From positions 1,798,001 to 1,862,000 of the forward strand of contig NZ_JANPVN010000001.1 in the NCBI RefSeq assembly GCF_026157085.1: a DNA stretch of 64,000 bases. The letters run 5' to 3'. The notes below the pieces were generated by a model. That model saw nothing but the letters and a program-made list of their open reading frames with translations. It was not told the DNA's origin and searched no databases. Position numbers and translations under genes: made by a program. This DNA is from Sphingomicrobium arenosum (GTDB lineage Bacteria; Pseudomonadota; Alphaproteobacteria; Sphingomonadales; Sphingomonadaceae). Positions 7,499 to 17,047 of this stretch are shown in pieces. Within the stretch, counting starts at the first letter, position 1. Each line of letters starts with the position of its first letter.

Positions 7499-9289
7499 TT
7501 AAAGCGGCGCGCACTGCGCCTCGAGCCACGCCTTGTCCTCGCCATCGAGCTGCGAGCCGATCTTCTCCATCACCTGGGCGTGATAACGGTCGACCCACGC
7601 GAGCTCGGCATTGCTCAGCATGTCCTTGTCGATGAGGCGGCGATCCAAGGGCGCGAAGGTCAGCGTCTCGAAACCGAGCACGCGGCGGCCCTCGACCTCA
7701 TGCGCGACGACGAGCACGAGATTCTCGATCCGCATGCCATATTCGCCTTCCTTGTAGAAGCCGGGCTCGTTCGACAGGATCATGCCCTCGCGCAGCGGCT
7801 CGTCGGCCCCCGCATAGGCACCGCCCGGGGGCGAGATGCGCTGCGGGCCTTCGTGCACCGCAAGGAAGGCGCCGACGCCGTGCCCGGTGCCATGGCCGAA
7901 GTCCTCGCCGATCTCCCACAGATATTGGCGCGCGAAGCTGTCGATGCGCCCACCCGAAATGCCTTCGGGGAACCGCGCCCGCGCAATCGCGATATGGCCC
8001 TTGAGCACCCGCGTGTAGCGGTCGATCATTTCCGCCGTCGGCGTGCCGATGACGACCGTGCGGGTGATGTCGGTGGTACCGTCGAGATACTGCCCGCCCG
8101 AATCGACAAGATAGATCGAATTCATCTCGAGCTTGGCATTGGATTTCTCGTCGACACGATAATGCGGCAGCGCGCCATTGGCGCCAGCGCCCGAAATCGT
8201 GTCGAAGGACAGGTCCTTCAATTCGCCCGTCGCCTCGCGCAATTCATAGAGCTTGGCCGCGACCGACAGTTCGTCCTGACCGCCCTTGGGCGCCTCTTCC
8301 TCGATCCAGCGGAGGAATTTGGCGATGACCGCCCCGTCGCGCGCCTGCGCGGCGCGGTGTCCCGCGACTTCGGCCTCGTTCTTGATCGCCTTGGGCAGCA
8401 CCGCGGGATCCCTCCGCGCGATAACCTTCGCCCCGCCGCGCTCCAGCGCCATTTCGATCGCCGCGACCGACCGCTCGGGATCGACCGCGACGGTCTTGCC
8501 CGCGAAATTACCCTCGAGATGCGCCTCGAAATCCGACCGCTCGTGAATGCGCACGTCCTGCCCAAGATGATTGCGCAGGCCATCGTCGACCTTTTCGCCG
8601 TCGAGGAACAGGTCGGCGCTGCCATCGGCATGGACGATGAGGAAGGCGAGCGCGACCGGCGTGTGGACGATGTCCTTGCCGCGCACATTGAGTACCCAGG
8701 CAATCGAGTCGAGCGCCGCGATGACGCTCGCGTCCGCCTTCATGCCCTTCAATGTCTCGGCGATTTCGGCGCGCTTGCTCTCGCTTGAGCGCCCGGCGAG
8801 ATTTTGCGAATAGGGTTCGAGATGCGCATCGGACGGCGCGGGCTGGTCGATCCACACCTGGTCGACCGGATTGCGCTCCACCGCGACCAGCTCGGCACCA
8901 TTGTCGGCCAGCGCCTTGGTCGCCGCCTTCACCCAGGCGCGCGTGTGCAGCCACGGATCGTATCCGATCCGCCCGCCCTGCGGTGCATGCTCGCCGAGCC
9001 AGGCCGCCACGCTCGTCTGCGGCACGTCCTCATAGGCGAACAGGTCGCCATCGACCTGCTGGCGCACCTGGATGGTGTAGCGTCCGTCGGTGAAGATCGC
9101 CGCCTGTTCGGGCAGCACCGCCGCCGCGCCTGCCGAGCCGTCGAAGCCCGTCAGCCACGCCAGCCGCGCCGCATAGCTGCCGACATATTCGCTCATATGC
9201 TCGTCGGTCAGCGGCACGACAAATCCGTCGAGCGCGTCGTCCTTCAGCTGGGTCCTGAGCGCGGCAAGGCGGTCGGCATGGGTCGACAT
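7499..9289 (-). CDS. pepP: Xaa-Pro aminopeptidase, M24B family
   Basis: 596 aa, the long form of aminopeptidase P with two creatinase-like N-terminal domains and a C-terminal pita-bread domain. Metal and catalytic motifs are visible: VDSGGQYLDGTTDITRT (two Asp ligands), HGTGHGVG with H466 and H470, and NEPGFY plus MRIENL (Glu ligands). It removes an N-terminal residue preceding proline in cytosolic peptides. No signal peptide. It is divergent from the S9 peptidase gene and part of a local group of four peptidase genes. The gene symbol is by family and not certain at ortholog level. Confidence 0.93.
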   Translation of the reverse strand: MSTHADRLAALRTQLKDDALDGFVVPLTDEHMSEYVGSYAARLAWLTGFDGSAGAAAVLPEQAAIFTDGRYTIQVRQQVDGDLFAYEDVPQTSVAAWLGEHAPQGGRIGYDPWLHTRAWVKAATKALADNGAELVAVERNPVDQVWIDQPAPSDAHLEPYSQNLAGRSSESKRAEIAETLKGMKADASVIAALDSIAWVLNVRGKDIVHTPVALAFLIVHADGSADLFLDGEKVDDGLRNHLGQDVRIHERSDFEAHLEGNFAGKTVAVDPERSVAAIEMALERGGAKVIARRDPAVLPKAIKNEAEVAGHRAAQARDGAVIAKFLRWIEEEAPKGGQDELSVAAKLYELREATGELKDLSFDTISGAGANGALPHYRVDEKSNAKLEMNSIYLVDSGGQYLDGTTDITRTVVIGTPTAEMIDRYTRVLKGHIAIARARFPEGISGGRIDSFARQYLWEIGEDFGHGTGHGVGAFLAVHEGPQRISPPGGAYAGADEPLREGMILSNEPGFYKEGEYGMRIENLVLVVAHEVEGRRVLGFETLTFAPLDRRLIDKDMLSNAELAWVDRYHAQVMEKIGSQLDGEDKAWLEAQCAPL

Positions 9290-9386
9290 GAATATACTCC
9301 TCTGCCCGGCATCGGGCGAAATCAGATGTTGCAGCTTCTCTCATAGCACCTAGTGTCGCGGCAACGAATGTGAAGGAGCTTTTCCG

Positions 9387-11543
9387 ATGAAACGCCATAT
9401 CCTGACGGCCAGCATCGCGCTCGCCGCCCTCGCCGCCCCCGCTCTTGCCCAGAAAGACAGCATGACCGACCTGCCCGAACCGCCGATCGCCGAACAGCGC
9501 GCCTACAGCTTCGAACGCCACGGCATCACCGTCGAGGATCCCTATCACTGGCTCAAGGACCAGAGCTACCCGACCATCGATGACGAGGACGTGCTCGACT
9601 ATCTCAAGGAAGAGAACGCCTATTTTGAAGCGTGGAAGGCCCCGCAGGCTGACACGATCGAAGCGCTCTTCGAGGAGATGAAGGCGCGCATCAAGGAGGA
9701 CGACAAGGGCGTTCCCGTCAAGAATGGCGACTATGTCTACTGGTCCGAATTCGCGCCCGGCACGCAATATCGCCTGTGGTATCGCAAACCCGCCGATGGC
9801 ACGGCGAGCGACATCACCCCCGACAATGGCACGCTCATCTACGACGAAAATGCGCAGGCCGAGGGCGGCGACTATTATCGCCTTGGCGGTTTCGAGGTCA
9901 GCCCCGATGGCACGCAAGCCATCGTGCTCTCCGACCGCAACGGCTCGGAACGCTACACCATCGAGGTGATCGACATCGCCTCGGGCGAGGTTCTCGAGAC
10001 GGTGAGCGACAGCGCGCTCGGCGCGCCCGAATGGGACAAGGCGGGCACCGGCTTCTTCTATACCGTCGCCAACGAGAATTGGCGCACCTACGAGGCCTAT
10101 TATCACGCGCTTGGTACCGACGCGAAGGACGACCGCCTCGTCCTCAAGGAAACCGAAAACCCCGCCTTTACGGTCAACCTGTCGAAGTCGACCGATGAAA
10201 ATTACATCTTCCTCCTGTCGGGGGAGAACAGCTCGGGCGAATGGTATTTCATTCCCGCCGACGACCCCACTGCCGAGCCGCAGCTGATCATGCGCCGCCG
10301 ACCCGACATCCAATATTCGGTCGACGCCGCGCACGGAAAATTCTGGATCGTCACCAACGACAATCACGTCAATTTCCGCTTGGCCCAGGCCGACCCCGCC
10401 GACCCGATGAAGTGGCACACGGTCATCGCCGGCTCGGACGACTTCTATCTCGAGGGCGTCGATGCCTATCGCGATCACCTGCTCGTCGAGGGCCGGTTGA
10501 ACGGTCTCGACCAGCTCTACCTGCGTGATTACGACAGTGGCGACATGACCCGTCTGCCCTTCGAGGAAGCGGCCTATACCGCGGGCTTCACCGGCATGGC
10601 CGAATATGCCCCCGACAAATACCGCCTCTATTACAGCTCCATGGTCACTCCCGGCACGGTGATGGACTATGACGCCGCCTCAGGCGAGTTTACGACGCTG
10701 AAGGTGCAGGAGGTGCCCTCGGGCCATGATCCCGACAAATATGTCGTCGACCGTCTGATGATCGAGGCGCGCGACGGGGCGATGGTTCCGGTTTCGGTGC
10801 TGCGCTCCAAGGACTTCGAGCTGGACGGCACGGGCCGCGTCTTCATGACCGGCTATGGAGCCTATGGTTCGGCCTATCCGGCCAGCTTCTCGACCAGCCG
10901 CTACAGCCTCGTCGATCGCGGCTATGCCTTCGCCATCGCGCACATCCGCGGCGGCGACGAGATGGGCTACCAGTGGTTCCTCGACGGCAAGCTCAAGAAG
11001 CGCACCAACACCTTCAACGACTTCGTCGATGTGACCCGCGGCCTCATCGAGGCGGGCTATGCGCCGGCCGGCAATATCGCCGCGCAGGGCGGCTCGGCAG
11101 GCGGCGAGCTGATGGGGGCCATCGCCAACCAGGCGCCCGAGCTTTACGGCGCCATCGTCGCCGACGTGCCCTTCGTCGATGTCTTGAACACCATGCTCGA
11201 CGACACGCTCCCGCTCACCCCGGGCGAATGGAACGAGTGGGGCAATCCGATCACCGATCCGGAGGCGTTCAAATATATCCTGTCCTACAGCCCCTATGAC
11301 CAGGTCAGCGCGCAGGACTATCCCGCCATGCTGATCACCGGCGGCCTCAACGACCCGCGCGTCACTTATTGGGAGCCGGCCAAATATGCCGCCAAGCTGC
11401 GCGCCACCAAGACCGACGACAATCTCCTCCTGTTGAAGATCAACATGGGGGCGGGTCACGGCGGCAAGTCGGGGCGCTGGAATTCGCTCTACGAGCAGGC
11501 CGAGAAATATGCCTTCGTCCTCGACCAGCTGGGGCAGGAATGA
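9387..11543 (+). CDS. ptrB: S9 family peptidase, oligopeptidase B type
   Basis: 718 aa with a signal peptide (SIALAALAAPALAQ, cleavage near residue 22), so the mature enzyme is probably periplasmic. The N-terminal beta-propeller begins with VEDPYHWLKD, typical of prolyl oligopeptidase/oligopeptidase B. The C-terminal alpha/beta-hydrolase domain has GGSAGGELMG with nucleophile S570, and a late MGAGHGGKSGR holding the catalytic His. Cleaves short peptides, probably after basic residues if a true oligopeptidase B. It overlaps the next gene by four bases (ATGA). Confidence 0.92.
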   Translation: MKRHILTASIALAALAAPALAQKDSMTDLPEPPIAEQRAYSFERHGITVEDPYHWLKDQSYPTIDDEDVLDYLKEENAYFEAWKAPQADTIEALFEEMKARIKEDDKGVPVKNGDYVYWSEFAPGTQYRLWYRKPADGTASDITPDNGTLIYDENAQAEGGDYYRLGGFEVSPDGTQAIVLSDRNGSERYTIEVIDIASGEVLETVSDSALGAPEWDKAGTGFFYTVANENWRTYEAYYHALGTDAKDDRLVLKETENPAFTVNLSKSTDENYIFLLSGENSSGEWYFIPADDPTAEPQLIMRRRPDIQYSVDAAHGKFWIVTNDNHVNFRLAQADPADPMKWHTVIAGSDDFYLEGVDAYRDHLLVEGRLNGLDQLYLRDYDSGDMTRLPFEEAAYTAGFTGMAEYAPDKYRLYYSSMVTPGTVMDYDAASGEFTTLKVQEVPSGHDPDKYVVDRLMIEARDGAMVPVSVLRSKDFELDGTGRVFMTGYGAYGSAYPASFSTSRYSLVDRGYAFAIAHIRGGDEMGYQWFLDGKLKKRTNTFNDFVDVTRGLIEAGYAPAGNIAAQGGSAGGELMGAIANQAPELYGAIVADVPFVDVLNTMLDDTLPLTPGEWNEWGNPITDPEAFKYILSYSPYDQVSAQDYPAMLITGGLNDPRVTYWEPAKYAAKLRATKTDDNLLLLKINMGAGHGGKSGRWNSLYEQAEKYAFVLDQLGQE

Positions 11544-12964
11544 GGCGCGGCCTCGCCTTTCTGACCACAGTCCTGTTGGGGGCGGCGCCGCTCGGCGCTG
11601 CCCCCAATCCGTATGAGGCCGCGCGCGCCGGCACGCCGATCATGCAAGCGACCGTCACGGCGGCCGCGCATGATGATTATCGCCTCGAACTCGCGCTGGG
11701 CGCCGACGCTCCCGTCTGGATCTTCCTGCGCTCGGGCACCGCGCGCGACACCGGCGCCAGTTGGCGCGCGACCAGTTGGCACGTCCTGACGGACGGCGTC
11801 ACGCTCACTCGCATCGGTCACCACGAAGCGCTCGTCGCCGACGATGGCGGCGCGCTCCCGCGTGAGATCGAGATCGCCTTCACCCCCTATGAAGGACTGA
11901 TCCACGCCGACTACCAGCCCGCCATCCGCCTCGGCGAGGACGTCACCGCCCTCTTCTCCGACCATTTCACGCTGCGCCCCGCCGCCTCGATCGCCGCCGT
12001 CCAGGCCTTGGGCGCCGACTGGACCATGCTGCCCGACTATCCCGGCGGCCATCCGCTGGTGCGCTTCGAGGGCGAGGACTTCAACAGCGGCACCCGCCAC
12101 GGCGACTTCGCCTTGCAAAACGCCGCCTATGTCTTCCACGGCACCCCCAAGCCGCGCACCAGCGATCAGCTCGTCATGCAGGTCCATCCCGACCTTCCTT
12201 TATGGCTCGCCGACCAGCTCGCCGCCGACATTCCCGATATTCTCGCCCTCTATGCCGCCCGCCTCGGCCCGCACGAGGACGAGCGTCCCGAGCTGATCGT
12301 CGGCTGGGGCGGCCCGACACGCGGCACCGTCAGCCTCGGCGGCAGCGTCATTGCCCATCAGATCGTCATGCGGCTGGAAGGCGAGATGCTCGTCTCCCCC
12401 TCGCCCGCCGCCGCCGCACAGGCGCGCCAATTCATTGCTCACGAAGCTGCCCATTTCTGGCTCGGCAACCTCGTCGACTATGGCCCGCCGGGCGAAGCCT
12501 GGACGATGGAAGGCGGCGCCGACCTCATGGCCCTTCGCGCCGCGCAGGCGGTCGATCCCGCCATGGCCGCGCGCCTCGAGACCCGCACCTTGCGCGCCAG
12601 CGAGCGTGAATGCCGCCGCCTCGGCGCGGGCGGCCCGCTCGTCACCGCGCCCGAACGCGGTGCCGCCCAGGCCTTTTACGGCTGCGGCCTTCTCTTCAGC
12701 CTCCTCGCCGAAGCCGCCGCCGTGGACGCGGGCGGCGACTTCTTCACCTTCTGGTCGGGCCTCATCGCCCGCCATGGCGGCGACGGCACGGTGAGCGTCG
12801 AGGAATGGCTCGACCATTATCGCGCCATCGGCGGCGACCCCGCCACCGCCGCGCGCATCCACGACCTCGCCTTCAACCGCGGCGTGGACGGCCCTCTCCT
12901 CGACGCGCTCTTCGCGGCCAGCAAACCCGCCCGCCCTGCGTCGAACGGCGAAGCAGCTTCGTAG
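11540..12964 (+). CDS. secreted M1-like zinc metallopeptidase (first of a tandem pair)
   Basis: 474 aa from ATG 11540, with a signal peptide (LAFLTTVLLGAAPLGAAP). The N-terminal half is beta-rich without a recognised domain. The C-terminal half carries HEAAHFWLGN (H301, E302, H305) followed 18 residues later by Glu in WTMEGGAD: the HEXXH-X18-E zinc site of M1 gluzincins. The rest of a classical M1 aminopeptidase, including the GAMEN exopeptidase motif, was not seen, so substrate and cleavage mode are open. Coupled to the S9 peptidase upstream and paralogous to the next gene. Confidence 0.75.
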   Translation: MRRGLAFLTTVLLGAAPLGAAPNPYEAARAGTPIMQATVTAAAHDDYRLELALGADAPVWIFLRSGTARDTGASWRATSWHVLTDGVTLTRIGHHEALVADDGGALPREIEIAFTPYEGLIHADYQPAIRLGEDVTALFSDHFTLRPAASIAAVQALGADWTMLPDYPGGHPLVRFEGEDFNSGTRHGDFALQNAAYVFHGTPKPRTSDQLVMQVHPDLPLWLADQLAADIPDILALYAARLGPHEDERPELIVGWGGPTRGTVSLGGSVIAHQIVMRLEGEMLVSPSPAAAAQARQFIAHEAAHFWLGNLVDYGPPGEAWTMEGGADLMALRAAQAVDPAMAARLETRTLRASERECRRLGAGGPLVTAPERGAAQAFYGCGLLFSLLAEAAAVDAGGDFFTFWSGLIARHGGDGTVSVEEWLDHYRAIGGDPATAARIHDLAFNRGVDGPLLDALFAASKPARPASNGEAAS

Positions 12965-12994
12965 AAGCTTAGCTATCCGGGGCAAGCACCGCGC

Positions 12995-14401
12995 TTGAAG
13001 ATGCTGGCCATGTCGATCCTGCTTGCCGCCTTGCTCCTTGCCGAGCCCAACGCACCCGTCATGTCCGCTCGGATCGAGCGCGAGGAGAATCGCCTCGTCG
13101 CCACTCTATCGCTTGATGAACCCTCCAACGTCTGGCTGTTCGAGCGATCCGCCATCGACTGGGACGAGGAGCAGCCTTGGCGCCCGCGCAGCTTCGAGGT
13201 GCTGACGCCCGATGTCGAATTGCGCCATGTGGGTCATCACGACGTCCTCCTGTCGACCGACGGCGGACCCGTTCCGTCCGAAGTGCGCATCGCCGTCACG
13301 CCTTTCACCGCCGATCTCCAGCGCGACTACACCCCGGTCCTTGCCTTCACCGACGGCACCATGGCGGTCTACAGCCACCACTTCGTTCTCGCGCCCGTAG
13401 CCGATGTCGATACCGTCGCCGCCATGACGATGGACCGCGATTCCGGCCCACCGCTCAGGCGCCCCTACCCCACTGTCACCTTCTGCGACGCGGACGGCGT
13501 TCTCGTCGAGGGAGTGCGCCAGCGCTGTACGAGCGTCAATGAGGGGCGCTACGCCCTGTTCGGCGCTGGCGAGCCGGTCCGCGCAGGTCCCCTCACCGCC
13601 TTGATCGACGAAGGGTTGCCCGCTTGGATGGCCGATTCCAGCCGCGACACCCTCCTTGCCGCGATCGACTATTACACCGAGCGTTTCGGCACACCCGTCC
13701 TCGGCAATCCGACGGCCCTGATCGTCTGGGGCGGTGCCACGCCCGACCGCACCGGCTTCGGTGGCAGCAGCCTGGACGATATGCTGCTGCTGCGTTTCGA
13801 GGGGGCAGCACTGCAATCGCCCGAACCGCGCTGGCGCCGTGCGCTGACCCGTCACCTTCTCCACGAAACCGCTCACTATTGGATCGGTCAGCAGGTCGAA
13901 TATGCTGCGTCCTCGGAAGCCTGGATCACCGAAGGCGGCGCTGAATATGCCGCCATCCGCGCCATCGGCGACCTCGTCTCGCCCGGTGCCATGCAAGCCG
14001 AACTCGCCGGGATCTGGCAGCGCTGCGGTGAATGGCTCGAACGCGGCCCCTTGTCGACCGCGCGCCAGCGCGGGGATGGACGCGCCTATTACGATTGCGG
14101 CGCCGTGGTCCACCACCTGCTCGATCACGCCGATAGCGGGGATCGCTATTTCGCCTTCTGGGCTGAACAACTCGCGGCAATGCCCGCCCCAACCCCCTAT
14201 CCGCTCGCGCGCTTCACCACCAATCTCGAGACCGAGGGCCTTGCGACCGCCGCCTCGATCATTCGCTGGATGAATGAAGGTCCCATCGAGGACCCGCAGC
14301 GCCTACTCGCCGGGCTTGCCGCCAGCGCGGGGCTGGACGTGCCGGTCGCGCCGGGCGATAGCCTGTCGGCATGGATCGCCCCGTCTTCACCCACACCCTG
14401 A
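12995..14401 (+). CDS. secreted M1-like zinc metallopeptidase (second of a tandem pair)
   Basis: 468 aa if started at TTG 12995; ATG at 13001 or 13010 are alternatives. A short hydrophobic leader (MSILLAALLLAEP) suggests export. It is a diverged paralog of the preceding gene: both share a region with RHVGHH or RIGHHEAL, the IAVTPF/IAFTPY stretch, VWGGATPDRTGFGGSS versus VGWGGPTRGTVSLGGSV, and the zinc site HETAHYWIGQ with Glu 18 residues on (WITEGGAE). The HEXXH-X18-E set is intact in both copies. Function unknown beyond metallopeptidase. The 3' end overlaps the thioesterase start by about 30 bases. Confidence 0.75.
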   Translation: MKMLAMSILLAALLLAEPNAPVMSARIEREENRLVATLSLDEPSNVWLFERSAIDWDEEQPWRPRSFEVLTPDVELRHVGHHDVLLSTDGGPVPSEVRIAVTPFTADLQRDYTPVLAFTDGTMAVYSHHFVLAPVADVDTVAAMTMDRDSGPPLRRPYPTVTFCDADGVLVEGVRQRCTSVNEGRYALFGAGEPVRAGPLTALIDEGLPAWMADSSRDTLLAAIDYYTERFGTPVLGNPTALIVWGGATPDRTGFGGSSLDDMLLLRFEGAALQSPEPRWRRALTRHLLHETAHYWIGQQVEYAASSEAWITEGGAEYAAIRAIGDLVSPGAMQAELAGIWQRCGEWLERGPLSTARQRGDGRAYYDCGAVVHHLLDHADSGDRYFAFWAEQLAAMPAPTPYPLARFTTNLETEGLATAASIIRWMNEGPIEDPQRLLAGLAASAGLDVPVAPGDSLSAWIAPSSPTP

Positions 14402-14775
14402 CCGCCGCGCCCGAACACATTGACGAGCTCGGCCATGTCAACAATGCCGTCTGGGTGCAGTGGATTCAGGAAGTGGCGATCGGTCATTGGGAGGCCGCCG
14501 CCCCTACCGAATTGAAGGAAGAGGTCTTCTGGGTCGTGACGCGTCACGAGATCGACTATCTGCGCCCCCTGCACGCGGGCGAGAGCGTGACCGCGCGCAC
14601 CTGGATCGACGCGGAAGTGAAGGGCGCGCGCTCGGTCCGCCACATGGAATTCGTGGCCGACGGCAAGGTCCATGTCCGCGCCGCGACCGCCTGGGCGATG
14701 ATCGACAAGGGATCGAGTCGCCCCGCGCGGGTTCGCGAACGCCACATCGCCCCTTTCCGCGCCGCACACGATTGA
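14371..14775 (+). CDS. acyl-CoA thioesterase, 4HBT hotdog fold
   Basis: 134 aa. The N terminus has the 4HBT pattern HIDELGHVNNAVWVQWIQEV, in which Asp near the conserved HVNN is the usual catalytic acid, and RHEIDYLRPLHAGESVTART in the second half. Such proteins hydrolyse acyl-CoA thioesters; the substrate cannot be told from sequence. It starts inside the end of the preceding gene in another frame. Confidence 0.85.
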   Translation: MDRPVFTHTLTAAPEHIDELGHVNNAVWVQWIQEVAIGHWEAAAPTELKEEVFWVVTRHEIDYLRPLHAGESVTARTWIDAEVKGARSVRHMEFVADGKVHVRAATAWAMIDKGSSRPARVRERHIAPFRAAHD

Positions 14776-14807
14776 CGCGCCGTTAAGGAACGCGCAGTCT
14801 CCCGCCA

Positions 14808-15449
14808 ATGACGCGCCCCATTCTTCATGATTATTACCGCAGCTCGGCTAGCTATCGGGTCCGCATCGGGCTCAACCTGAAGGGCATAGACTATCATAGC
14901 GAGAAGGTCGACCTCGCCGGCGGTGCGCAAAAGGAGGAGGCCTACAAGGCCAAGAACCCGCAAGGCTTCGTGCCCATGCTCGAGATCGATGGCCAACGCC
15001 TGACCCAGAGCCTCGCCATTCTCGACTATCTCGATGCCACTCGGCCCGAGCCCCCCTTCATGCCTGAGAACAATGCCGATCGCGCCCATGTCCTCGCGCT
15101 GTCCACGCTGATCGCCTGCGACATCCATCCGCTGAACAATTTGCGCATCCTCAAATATCTCAAGCAGGAACTGCGCTGCGAAGAAGCGGCCAAGGACGAT
15201 TGGTATCGCCATTGGGTGCGCGAGGGGTTCGATGCCCTCGAAAAGCTCGCCGCGCCGCGCGCGGGCGCCTTCCTCTTCGGCGACACGCCCACGCTGGCCG
15301 ACATCTGCCTCGTGCCCCAGCTTTATAACGCGCGCCGCTTCTCGGTGCCCATCCACGACTATCCGCACCTCAGGCGCGCCGATGAAAGTGCGAGCGCGCA
15401 CCCCGCCTTCGCCGCCGCCCATCCCGACAAGCAGGGAGGTCACCCATGA
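14808..15449 (+). CDS. maiA: maleylacetoacetate isomerase (zeta-class GST)
   Basis: 213 aa. The zeta-class glutathione transferase signature SSASYRVRIGL (residues 12-22) is present, with the glutathione site QSLAILDYLD, and the C-terminal helical domain with CDIHPLNNLRIL and PTLADICLVPQLYNARRF. Isomerises maleylacetoacetate to fumarylacetoacetate using glutathione, joining the hmgA and fahA steps encoded at the left edge of the window. Overlaps the aldolase gene by four bases. Confidence 0.92.
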   Translation: MTRPILHDYYRSSASYRVRIGLNLKGIDYHSEKVDLAGGAQKEEAYKAKNPQGFVPMLEIDGQRLTQSLAILDYLDATRPEPPFMPENNADRAHVLALSTLIACDIHPLNNLRILKYLKQELRCEEAAKDDWYRHWVREGFDALEKLAAPRAGAFLFGDTPTLADICLVPQLYNARRFSVPIHDYPHLRRADESASAHPAFAAAHPDKQGGHP

Positions 15450-16264
15450 ACCGTGCCGACAAGCTGACCGAGGCCATGCGGGGTGCGACCCCGATCGACA
15501 GCGCCGACATCCCCAGCCTCGAGGGCAAGGTGTCGCCCGAGGAGTGGGCGGTGCGCGTCGAGCTGGCCGCCGCCTATCGGCTGGTCCATCATTTCGGCTG
15601 GGACGACCTCATCTTCACGCATTTGTCGGCGCGCGTGCCCGGGCCCGAGCACCACTTCCTGCTCAATCCCTATAACCTCATGTTCGACGAGGTGACGGCC
15701 AGTTCGCTGATCAAGGTCGACGAGAACGGCCATGCGGTCGGCGACACGCCTTTCATGACCAACCCCGCGGGCTTCGTCATCCATTCGGCGCTCCACATGA
15801 ACCGCGAGGATGCGGCCTCGGTGATGCACCTCCACACCCCGCACGGCCAGGCCGTCAGCGCGCACAAGGACGGGCTCCTGCCCCTTACCCAGACCGCCAT
15901 GCTGGTCCTCGGCGACCTCGCCTTCCACGATTATGAAGGCGTCGCCGTCGATACCGACGAGCGCGCCCGCCTCGTCGAGCATCTTGGCGAGAAATCGATG
16001 ATGCTGCTCAGGAACCACGGCACGCTCGCCACCGGCGCGTCGGTCGGCGAATGCTTCATCCGCCTCTACTATCTCGAACGCGCCTGCCAGGCACAGGTGA
16101 TGGCGCTGTCGGCGGGCGAGGCCAATCTCAACCACCCGCCGCAGGGCGCCCCCGAGATCACCGCGCAGCAGGGTGGTGCCGGCCTTCCCATCGTCGCCAA
16201 GATGCTCGCCTGGCCCGCGCTGATGCGCCTCGCCTACCGCCTCGATCCCGGCTTCGCGACCTAG
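15446..16264 (+). CDS. class II aldolase/adducin family protein
   Basis: 272 aa with the class II aldolase/adducin fold: LVHHFGWDDLIFTHLSARV near residue 45, VIHSALHMNREDAASVMHLHTPHG with the metal-binding His pair, and LLRNHGTLATGASVGECF. The usual zinc ligands of fuculose-phosphate aldolase-like proteins are therefore present. The substrate is unknown; many proteins of this subgroup are not sugar aldolases. Its stop shares bases with the stop of the convergent gene (CTAG). Confidence 0.85.
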   Translation: MNRADKLTEAMRGATPIDSADIPSLEGKVSPEEWAVRVELAAAYRLVHHFGWDDLIFTHLSARVPGPEHHFLLNPYNLMFDEVTASSLIKVDENGHAVGDTPFMTNPAGFVIHSALHMNREDAASVMHLHTPHGQAVSAHKDGLLPLTQTAMLVLGDLAFHDYEGVAVDTDERARLVEHLGEKSMMLLRNHGTLATGASVGECFIRLYYLERACQAQVMALSAGEANLNHPPQGAPEITAQQGGAGLPIVAKMLAWPALMRLAYRLDPGFAT

Positions 16265-16989
16265 GTCGGCAGGCCAGCGTCCATCCGGATCCATAGCGCG
16301 CGCGCCATGCCGATGGCGCGGCCTTCCATGTCGTGAATGACGCTGCCCGAATGCAACTTGCGCCCGTCGGCCTCGATCGGCCAACCGGTCACCGTCAGCC
16401 GCTCGCCCGGCGCGGGCCGGCGCTCCACCCGGGCGGCCATCCCCGCCAGCAACGCGGGCGTGTCGGTCAGCCCGGTGGCGAAATAGCTCGGGCAATCGAG
16501 CGCGGCCCAGACATAGCGCGTCGCTACCAGGCCATCGTCGCCTGCAAGGTCGGCGCGCGGCACCCACTGGTCCGCCGCCACCCGTGCCTTGGCGTCATAG
16601 CCGGTCAGGAGATGCAGCGCCTCCTCGGGATCGCGCAGCGGCCCGCACACGAAACAGCGCGGCGCCATATGCACCTCGGGCGCGGGAAAAGCCGCCTTCG
16701 CCGCCGCGATTGCCGCTGCTGCTGGTGGCGCGGGCATGGGATCGAGGTCGAGCGGCTTGCCCAGCAGCTCGCCCTCCACCAGCAGCGTCTCGCCATCGAC
16801 CAGCCGCGCGCCCACATCGCCGCGCACCAGCCTGATCTCGCGGTCGAGCGGCGTCGGCGCGTGGAGACGCACCTTCGTCGCATTGCCGCCCACCGCCTCG
16901 GCGACGAGACCCGAGACATAGCCGCCATTGCCCATTCCATCGGGTCCGCGGAACCGGCTGTCGATGATGATCGGATCACTGTGGGTCAT
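16261..16989 (-). CDS. hotdog-fold thioesterase-like protein
   Basis: 242 aa from ATG 16989. It starts with RFRGPDGMGNGGYVSGLVAE, like double-hotdog thioesterases, has a Cys pair CFVCGP in the middle, and a second hotdog-like region TALLAGMAARVERRP...LTVTGWPIEADGRKLHSGS. No ortholog name can be given. Divergent from the DJ-1/PfpI gene, with 58 bp between. Confidence 0.65.
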   Translation of the reverse strand: MTHSDPIIIDSRFRGPDGMGNGGYVSGLVAEAVGGNATKVRLHAPTPLDREIRLVRGDVGARLVDGETLLVEGELLGKPLDLDPMPAPPAAAAIAAAKAAFPAPEVHMAPRCFVCGPLRDPEEALHLLTGYDAKARVAADQWVPRADLAGDDGLVATRYVWAALDCPSYFATGLTDTPALLAGMAARVERRPAPGERLTVTGWPIEADGRKLHSGSVIHDMEGRAIGMARALWIRMDAGLPT

Positions 16990-17047
16990 GGGCGCGTTGT
17001 AGGGGGGAAGAGGCGTGCCGTCACCCTCACCGACAGGAGCATCACCC

